Assembly: GCA_903854805.1 (NCBI GenBank)
Contig: CAINXK010000459.1
Coordinates: forward strand, 1 to 64,000
Origin: an uncultured Anaerolineae bacterium
GTDB lineage: Bacteria; Chloroflexota; Anaerolineae; Anaerolineales; Villigracilaceae
Reading direction: 5' to 3'
Length of the DNA: 64,000 bases
The position numbers were made by a program, and so were the translations under genes. The notes beneath the pieces are model-generated. The model ran no database searches. It was not told the origin of the DNA and was given only the letters and a program-made list of their open reading frames with translations. Positions 59,018 to 64,000 of this stretch are shown here, piece by piece. The stretch's first letter is position 1. Each line of letters begins with the position of its first letter.

Positions 59018-60697
59018 GTGGTTGAAAATTCTGTTCGCATCGAGTTTCTCAAAAAACTGCATCTTTTCCGCGGACTGACCGATCCCGAACTGGCGGCAGT
59101 GGCGGAAGAATTGCAGGAGCTGACCTACGAGAAAGTCAGCACAGTTTTTGCTGAAGGAGCACCCGCAGACTCACTGCACATCATTTACCAGGGACAGGTA
59201 CAGATCACCCGGCAAGTAAACAACAAACAGATCAAGGTTGCCGCGCTAGTCAGAGGGGACTATTATGGCGAACAGGGTTTATTACGAAGCAAGAGCAGGA
59301 ACGCCACTGTAACAGCCACACCCGGAACGACAGTTCTGCTGCTATTCCGAGGACCGTTTTCACGTCTTCTGAAGAAAGTCCCTGGATTGCGTCACAACTT
59401 TGAAATCATGATGTCCAGCCGGAAGCTGGCCCAAGATCTGAAGTTCAGTTGGCTGGCAGAGAATGAGATCATTTATTTTCTGGCGCGCAAACACCAATTT
59501 CTACTTTTACGCGATCTTTTGCTGCCCGCTGTGCTACTTATCCCGATCCTTGGGATCCTGGGGCTGGCCTTTTTATTCATCAGCGCCACTTTTGGTTTGA
59601 TTGGTGGTTTTTTATTGGTTGCCGACCTGGCCTGGGGATTATGGCGGTATGTGGATTGGGGTAATGATTATTACATTGTCACCAACCTGCGTGTAATCTG
59701 GTTGGAAAAAGTGGTCGCCTTCTATGACAGCCGAACCGAGGCCGGAATGGGGACGATATTATCGGTCAGCACGGAAACAGAATACTTTGGACGCGTGTTT
59801 GATTATGGCACAGTGGTGGTACGAACCTATACTGGACAGATCCGCATGGTGTATGTACGCCACCCCAAACAAGCAGCTACCATGATTGAAGAATACTGGA
59901 ATCGCGCAAAAGATGTTGGGCGCAAAGCAGATGAAGAAACCATGAAGCAAGCCATCCGGGCCAAACTGGGCTTTACCAAACCAGGTGGACAGCCTGTCGG
60001 CCCCACACCGGCAGCACCGGTAAAACCTGCGGTACCGGCAAAGCCCGCAAAACAAACTTCATCGCTAGCAGCTTGGTGGAAAAATGCTTTCCGCATGCGG
60101 ACTGAAGATGGGAACATCATCACCTACCATAAGCATATTTATGGATTCTTCCGCGATGCAGCCCTGTATATGCTCGGAATTGTTGCCCTGATCGCCATGG
60201 TCATCATCTGGCCATTTTTTGTAGATGTGAGCATTCCGTTATGGCTGGCAACAGTGATCATATTTATCAGCCTGGTTTTATTCGGTTTTATTGCGTATGA
60301 ATATATGGACTGGCAAAACGATATTTACCAGGTAACCATTGACCAGATCATCGACGTCAGCCGCAGACCTTTCGGCACAGAAGATCGCAAAGCCGCACCG
60401 CTTGAAAATATCCTCAGCACTGAATACAAACGCAACGGGATTCTCGGCATGGTGCTTAATTTTGGCACAGTGTACATCATGGTTGGTGGAGCCCAGTTCA
60501 ACTTCGATGATGTAGCTGACCCGCCATCAGTTCAGCAGGATATTGTCCGACGCCAACAGGGCCGGATCCAGAAAAAGCGCGAAACCGAGACATCCGCCGA
60601 ACGCGAGCGCATGTCTGATTGGTTGGCCATGTATCACCGCACAATGGATGAAGTAAACCGTGAGAAAGATCAATCCAGGTCGCCAAATTCAGAGTAA
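59018..60697 (+). CDS. Cyclic-nucleotide-binding-domain and double PH-like membrane protein
   Basis: This protein has 559 residues and starts at GTG. An N-terminal CNB domain (about 1-135) has the phosphate-binding cassette GDYYGEQGLLRSKSRNATV. Two membrane helices follow (about 165-210) with a bacterial PH-like domain (DYYIVTNLRVIWLEKVVAFY), then a Pro/Ala/Lys linker (about 320-345), a second pair of helices (about 380-425) and a second PH-like domain (DIYQVTIDQIIDVSRRPFG). The C-terminus is a charged coiled-coil-like tail. No catalytic motif is visible. A role as a nucleotide-sensing membrane scaffold is inference. It follows the redoxin gene by 91 bases but seems to have its own leaderless start. 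Confidence 0.82.
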   Translation: MVENSVRIEFLKKLHLFRGLTDPELAAVAEELQELTYEKVSTVFAEGAPADSLHIIYQGQVQITRQVNNKQIKVAALVRGDYYGEQGLLRSKSRNATVTATPGTTVLLLFRGPFSRLLKKVPGLRHNFEIMMSSRKLAQDLKFSWLAENEIIYFLARKHQFLLLRDLLLPAVLLIPILGILGLAFLFISATFGLIGGFLLVADLAWGLWRYVDWGNDYYIVTNLRVIWLEKVVAFYDSRTEAGMGTILSVSTETEYFGRVFDYGTVVVRTYTGQIRMVYVRHPKQAATMIEEYWNRAKDVGRKADEETMKQAIRAKLGFTKPGGQPVGPTPAAPVKPAVPAKPAKQTSSLAAWWKNAFRMRTEDGNIITYHKHIYGFFRDAALYMLGIVALIAMVIIWPFFVDVSIPLWLATVIIFISLVLFGFIAYEYMDWQNDIYQVTIDQIIDVSRRPFGTEDRKAAPLENILSTEYKRNGILGMVLNFGTVYIMVGGAQFNFDDVADPPSVQQDIVRRQQGRIQKKRETETSAERERMSDWLAMYHRTMDEVNREKDQSRSPNSE

Positions 60698-60748
60698 AAT
60701 CGGGGTTCGAAAGATCGAAAAAAATGAAAGGTTTTTATTGAGGTAGCT

Positions 60749-61279
60749 ATGACAGTTCGAGAAATTGTTTTTGTCCCTGATGTAGTTTTACGAAAAAAAG
60801 CAAAAGCCATCACCCGTTTTGATGACAGACTGCAAACACTGATCGATGACATGGTCGAGACCATGCGCGCAGCCCCCGGCGTTGGGTTGGCAGCACCTCA
60901 GGTGGGTGCGCTGGAGCGTGTCATCGTGGTTGAGTATTATGAAAACGAGGAAGACGAAGAAGATGATGAGGATGAAACGGTGGAAAAGCCCAAAAGGCTT
61001 TATACCATCGTAAACCCTGAAATTACCCGTAAATCCATTGAAATGGAAGAAGGTATCGAAGGCTGCCTATCAGTGCCAGGTTACCAGGGTGATGTAGAAA
61101 GGCATCTTGCCATTACCGTTAAAGGTCAGAACCGCTTTGGACAGCCAGTGACGCTCAAACTAAGAGATTGGACTGCGCGCATCTTTCAGCACGAAATCGA
61201 CCACCTGAATGGGATCCTGTTTACTGATCTGGCCTCCAAAATCTGGAAACCTGATGGGCCGGTGGAAGATACGGTATAA
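60749..61279 (+). CDS. def: Peptide deformylase with acidic insertion
   Basis: This 176-residue metalloenzyme removes the formyl group from nascent proteins. Motifs are GVGLAAPQVG (44-53), EGCLSVPG with metal ligand Cys106, and HEIDHLNG with His148 and His152. Between motif 1 and motif 2 it has an unusually acidic insertion (about residues 64-79: nearly all Glu and Asp), absent from common deformylases. A GAGGT ribosome-binding site precedes the ATG. Confidence 0.95.
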   Translation: MTVREIVFVPDVVLRKKAKAITRFDDRLQTLIDDMVETMRAAPGVGLAAPQVGALERVIVVEYYENEEDEEDDEDETVEKPKRLYTIVNPEITRKSIEMEEGIEGCLSVPGYQGDVERHLAITVKGQNRFGQPVTLKLRDWTARIFQHEIDHLNGILFTDLASKIWKPDGPVEDTV

Positions 61280-61416
61280 AAGGAGATCGGGCGGCAGGCG
61301 GTAAAACGAACCTTGGCGATGCATTTGTTTGGCTCAAGGAAGTCGACAGACTGGTAACAGAACCCTAGAATGGTCGCTGCAAACTCCCCTGGCACATTGA
61401 TTCAGGATGAAACTGG

Positions 61417-62634
61417 TTGTACTTAAAACATCTTTCGCTTACCAATTTTCGCAATTTTGCCCGCCTGGACCTGGATGTTCCACGGCGGGCTATTTTACTG
61501 GTGGGCAGTAACGCACAAGGCAAGACCAGCCTGCTTGAAGCGGTCTATTTTTTAGCTGCCTTCACATCCTTCCAGACCCACACAGACCGGCAGCTGGTAA
61601 ATTTTGCGGCTGCCAGGGAAAATCCGGGGGTTGCGCGGATCGTTGCAGACTACGAACGCGGCAACAAGAAACACCGCATCGAAGTGCGCATCATCGTGGA
61701 GGCAGTTGGCCCGCTGGGACAACGTACGCGCAAAGAACTGCTGCTGGATGGGGTCAAACGCAGTGCCAACGAGGTGATCGGGCAGTTTAATGCCGCCCTG
61801 TTTATCCCACAGATGTCGCAAGTTATGGAAGGCGCTCCTGAAGATCGACGCCGCTACCTGAACCTGGCACTAGCGCAAGTGATCCCCGGGTATGCCAAAG
61901 CATTGGGAGAATATCAGCAGGCGCTGACCCAGCGCAATGCACTCTTGAAACAACTGGCCGAGCGCGGCGGGGATGTAAGTCAGCTTGATTTTTGGGACAA
62001 CAACCTGACCCAAACCGGTTCACAAATCATCTTATGGCGCATCCAATCGATCCTGGAATTGGAACGGCTGGCCGCCCGGACACACCTGAGCCTGACCCGC
62101 GGGAAAGAAGTCTTACGCCTGGCTTATGACCCGGCTTACGATCCGCTGCCCCGACCCACCGGCCAATTTGTGCTGCGTATGGATGTTCCGATTGACCGCG
62201 GCTCCATCGATCTGGAGACGATTAAAAATGGTTTTATGGGCGCATTAAGAAAGCTGCGTTCTGAGGAGATCAACCGCGGGGTGACAACCATCGGCCCTCA
62301 CCGTGACGATATGCGTTTCCTATCAAACGGGGTTGACCTGGGCGATTACGGTTCGCGGGGACAGGTGCGGACCACGCTGTTAGCACTTAAACTTGCAGAA
62401 GTGGCCTGGATGAAAGAAAAGACCGGGGAGTGGCCGGTGATCTTGTTGGATGAGGTGATGGCCGAACTGGATGCTGAGCGACGCGCCGACTTGCTGTCCA
62501 CACTTTCAGAGAGCGAGCAATCCTTATTGACCACGACCGATGCGAACACCTTTTCGACCGAATTTCTAGAAGCATCCACGCTCTGGCGTGTACAGGCAGG
62601 GTCAGTGATGCCTGCCGCTGAAAATCCGCGGTAG
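61417..62634 (+). CDS. recF: DNA replication and repair protein RecF
   Basis: This 405-residue SMC-like ATPase starts with TTG (MYLKHLSLTNFRNF), preceded by CAGGATG. Walker A is GSNAQGKTS (30-38), the family block LFIPQMSQVMEGAPEDRRRY follows, and the C-terminus has the signature YGSRGQVRTTLLALKLAEV and Walker B VILLDEVMAELD. RecF helps load RecA at gaps. In many bacteria recF sits by dnaA/dnaN near the origin, but here it lies by def and no replication genes are near. Confidence 0.94.
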   Translation: MYLKHLSLTNFRNFARLDLDVPRRAILLVGSNAQGKTSLLEAVYFLAAFTSFQTHTDRQLVNFAAARENPGVARIVADYERGNKKHRIEVRIIVEAVGPLGQRTRKELLLDGVKRSANEVIGQFNAALFIPQMSQVMEGAPEDRRRYLNLALAQVIPGYAKALGEYQQALTQRNALLKQLAERGGDVSQLDFWDNNLTQTGSQIILWRIQSILELERLAARTHLSLTRGKEVLRLAYDPAYDPLPRPTGQFVLRMDVPIDRGSIDLETIKNGFMGALRKLRSEEINRGVTTIGPHRDDMRFLSNGVDLGDYGSRGQVRTTLLALKLAEVAWMKEKTGEWPVILLDEVMAELDAERRADLLSTLSESEQSLLTTTDANTFSTEFLEASTLWRVQAGSVMPAAENPR

Positions 62635-62698
62635 ACTCTCAATTCAGGAATTGGTACAATCAGAATAAGCGCTTATCTTTTTAAACCAGGAGGAAAGC

Positions 62699-63067
62699 AT
62701 GTCAGTCAAACACGCGCGGGAAGTGGCAGCCGTTGAGGTTTCAAACGGTGTAAAAACCACCAAACAGGTTCTTATTTCGACGCAGGAGGCTCCTAATTTT
62801 GCCCTGCGCCGTTTTATCATGGAACCAGGGGGTGGCATGCCACGCCACACCAATACTGTGGAACACGAACAATACATATTGACTGGCAAAGCACGGATTG
62901 GAATCGCCGACGAAATTTTCGAAGTTAAAAAAGGCGATGTGGTCTTCATCCCGGAAAACATTCCCCATTGGTACCAAAACATTGGCGACGAAACATTTGA
63001 ATTTTTGTGCATCGTGCCCAACAAGACCGATAAAACCACGATCCTTTCAGACGAACTTCCGTGCTAA
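62699..63067 (+). CDS. Cupin-domain protein
   Basis: This 122-residue single-domain cupin has the two metal motifs: GGMPRHTNTVEHEQYILTG (His-rich with Glu) and the second motif with IPENIPHWYQNIGDE. It binds a metal ion, probably as a dioxygenase, isomerase or sensor; the exact role cannot be inferred. An AGGAGGAAA ribosome-binding site precedes the ATG. The gene ends before an intergenic stretch with a hairpin repeat and a terminator. Confidence 0.85.
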   Translation: MSVKHAREVAAVEVSNGVKTTKQVLISTQEAPNFALRRFIMEPGGGMPRHTNTVEHEQYILTGKARIGIADEIFEVKKGDVVFIPENIPHWYQNIGDETFEFLCIVPNKTDKTTILSDELPC

Positions 63068-63137
63068 AGCCAACGGCATCGTCTCACTGGCTATACCAGT
63101 TGGTGGATAGAACACTCCCTGATAGATGAAATTTATT

Positions 63138-63180
63138 TTTTGTGGTTATTTGGAAGAAGATCTTCCACCAATTAACCACC
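63138..63180. repeat. Palindromic element, copy B
   Basis: GTGGTTA (63142-63148) pairs with TAACCAC (63173-63179), and TGGAAGA (63151-63157) with TCTTCCA (63161-63167), around a tiny loop with a few unpaired bases. Outer sequence resembles the hairpin at 46505-46544 (TTTTGTGGTTATTT, and TAACCA followed by CTG). Confidence 0.45.
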
Positions 63181-63282
63181 TGTACAGCAAAGCACTTTTT
63201 TCGTTCCTTTACGGCATTGGTTGTGATGATTAAAATCTGAAACTGGGTACCAGTGAGTAAATATAGCCAACTAAATTTGAGG

Positions 63283-63328
63283 AAAAACTGACCTGCGCCC
63301 ATTTCAATGTGGCAGAGGTCAGTTTTTT
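63283..63328 (+). terminator. Intrinsic terminator upstream of glyA
   Basis: AAAAACTGACCTGC (63283-63296) pairs with GCAGAGGTCAGTTTTT (63312-63327) with a small bulge, followed by more T. It should end transcripts from the cupin gene. Confidence 0.8.
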
Positions 63329-63344
63329 ATATGTCATTCAGCAC

Positions 63345-63373
63345 TTGACCAGCCCTATTTATCGTCCTACAAT
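63345..63373 (+). promoter_or_regulatory. Promoter of glyA
   Basis: TTGACC (63345-63350), a 17-base spacer and TACAAT (63368-63373) give a start near 63380. The leader of about 57 bases contains an AGGAG ribosome-binding site before the ATG at 63437. Confidence 0.8.
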
Positions 63374-63436
63374 TCAAAGTGGTCAGACAACTTAACATTT
63401 ATTGCTACAAATTTGCCAGCTTCACAGGAGAATACC

Positions 63437-64000
63437 ATGTCCGATTTCATTTTTCGCGGCTCCCTGGCTGACCTCGACCCTGAAGTCTATGAACTGACTC
63501 AGATCGAAGCAGAACGCCAGGCCCGTAAGATAATACTGATCGCGTCTGAAAGCCAGGCGCCGCTCGCGGTACGAGAAGCAATGGGATCAGCTTTCCAGAA
63601 TATCTACTCGGAAGGCTATCCGAGTGACGAAATGCGCAGCATGTCTGAGGCGGAGATCCTTAACTATAGCGGCCGTCTGGCCGACTATCGCCGCTACTCA
63701 GATCCACGCTATTACAAAGGCGTGGAATATGCCGATGTAGTTGAGTCACTGGCCATCCGACGCTGTGCCGAGGCGTTTGCTGCCAACGGCGTGAGCGCAG
63801 AGAAAATTTTCGTCAATGTGCAGGCGCTTTCAGGCGCGCCAGCCAACAACGCCGTCTACCAGGCCCTCATGAACCTGGGTGACACGGTGTTGGGCATGAA
63901 CCTGCTGCATGGCGGGCACCTCAGCCACGGATCATCGGTCAATCGTTCAGGCAAGTGGTTCAAGGCCGTGCATTACAACGTCGATGAGAACGAAAAGATC
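63437..64000 (+). CDS. glyA: Serine hydroxymethyltransferase (3' end beyond window)
   Basis: 188 codons are visible and the frame runs off the window. The N-terminal part shows DPEVYELTQIEAERQARKII followed by LIASES and YSEGYP, then, after an insertion, RYYKGVEYADVVE. Later NVQALSGAPANNAVYQALM and LGMNLLHGGHLSHGS match the PLP-enzyme core. The insertion of about 27 residues (SDEMRSMSEAEILNYSGRLA and on) sits between the two halves of a normally continuous motif. The enzyme converts serine and THF to glycine and methylene-THF, supplying one-carbon units for purine synthesis. Confidence 0.95.
   Translation, partial: MSDFIFRGSLADLDPEVYELTQIEAERQARKIILIASESQAPLAVREAMGSAFQNIYSEGYPSDEMRSMSEAEILNYSGRLADYRRYSDPRYYKGVEYADVVESLAIRRCAEAFAANGVSAEKIFVNVQALSGAPANNAVYQALMNLGDTVLGMNLLHGGHLSHGSSVNRSGKWFKAVHYNVDENEKI

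Overview
The window looks like a chromosomal segment of a Chloroflexota bacterium, most likely class Anaerolineae. The clues are family-level resemblances judged by eye: a DUF5317 membrane protein beside a tiny Gly-rich peptide, an NBR1-Ig-like lipoprotein, a STAND/TPR/BTAD mega-regulator, a serine hydroxymethyltransferase with an insertion, a bacterial XPB helicase module, a T-box leader before leuS, and tRNA genes without an encoded CCA. No rRNA, CRISPR array, insertion sequence, prophage or replication origin was seen.

Layout. 1-600 (-) is the 5' part of a HAD phosphatase; 708-2240 (+) is a cell-wall amidase/C39-like/SH3 fusion. 2303-16873 (-) is a complete 14-gene NADH:quinone oxidoreductase operon, nuoA to nuoN in canonical order, with tight spacing or overlaps; a palindrome and a candidate promoter lie upstream of nuoA. 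17.3-21.6 kb (+) holds a small acidic protein, a PaaG-like crotonase, gatB and pepD. 21.8-29.5 kb (-) is a signalling region: a PH-like protein without a normal start codon, a PAS-GAF-GAF-HD-GYP protein, a small NHLP-leader-like protein, DUF5317, a 47-residue peptide, and a 1081-residue STAND/TPR/BTAD regulator. 29.5-32.6 kb is decayed DNA: a URO-D-like fragment and a frameshifted potassium channel around one intact Rossmann-fold dehydrogenase. 32.6-36.6 kb has a glycogen debranching enzyme and a GAF-GAF-PP2C phosphatase. 36.9-37.3 kb is a PhnB-like remnant. 37.4-42.2 kb is a three-gene XPB helicase operon behind a consensus promoter that appears to give a leaderless mRNA. 42.2-46.1 kb has an MFS exporter and purH split into two genes. 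46.6-49.9 kb is a SWIM/SNF2 helicase. 50.0-53.3 kb has two tRNA-Ala genes, each with its own promoter, then a T-box leader, a 43-residue ORF and leuS. 53.4-57.8 kb (-) has a lipoprotein, an FAD oxidoreductase, a response regulator and a flippase-like membrane protein. 58.4-64.0 kb (+) has a redoxin, a CNB/PH membrane protein, def, recF, a cupin and the start of glyA.

How the genes work together. The nuo operon encodes a proton-pumping respiratory entry point for NADH. Most other intact genes are housekeeping: translation (gatB, leuS, def, tRNA-Ala), purine and one-carbon metabolism (purH halves, glyA), peptide and glycogen turnover, and DNA repair or remodelling (recF, XPB, SNF2). The regulatory layer is rich in one-component and c-di-GMP-type proteins. 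The most system-like locus is the 23.0-29.5 kb regulator/peptide/DUF5317/NHLP-like/HD-GYP cluster. Four genes share a spacing in which a -10-like hexamer ends exactly six bases before the start codon, which suggests leaderless transcription.
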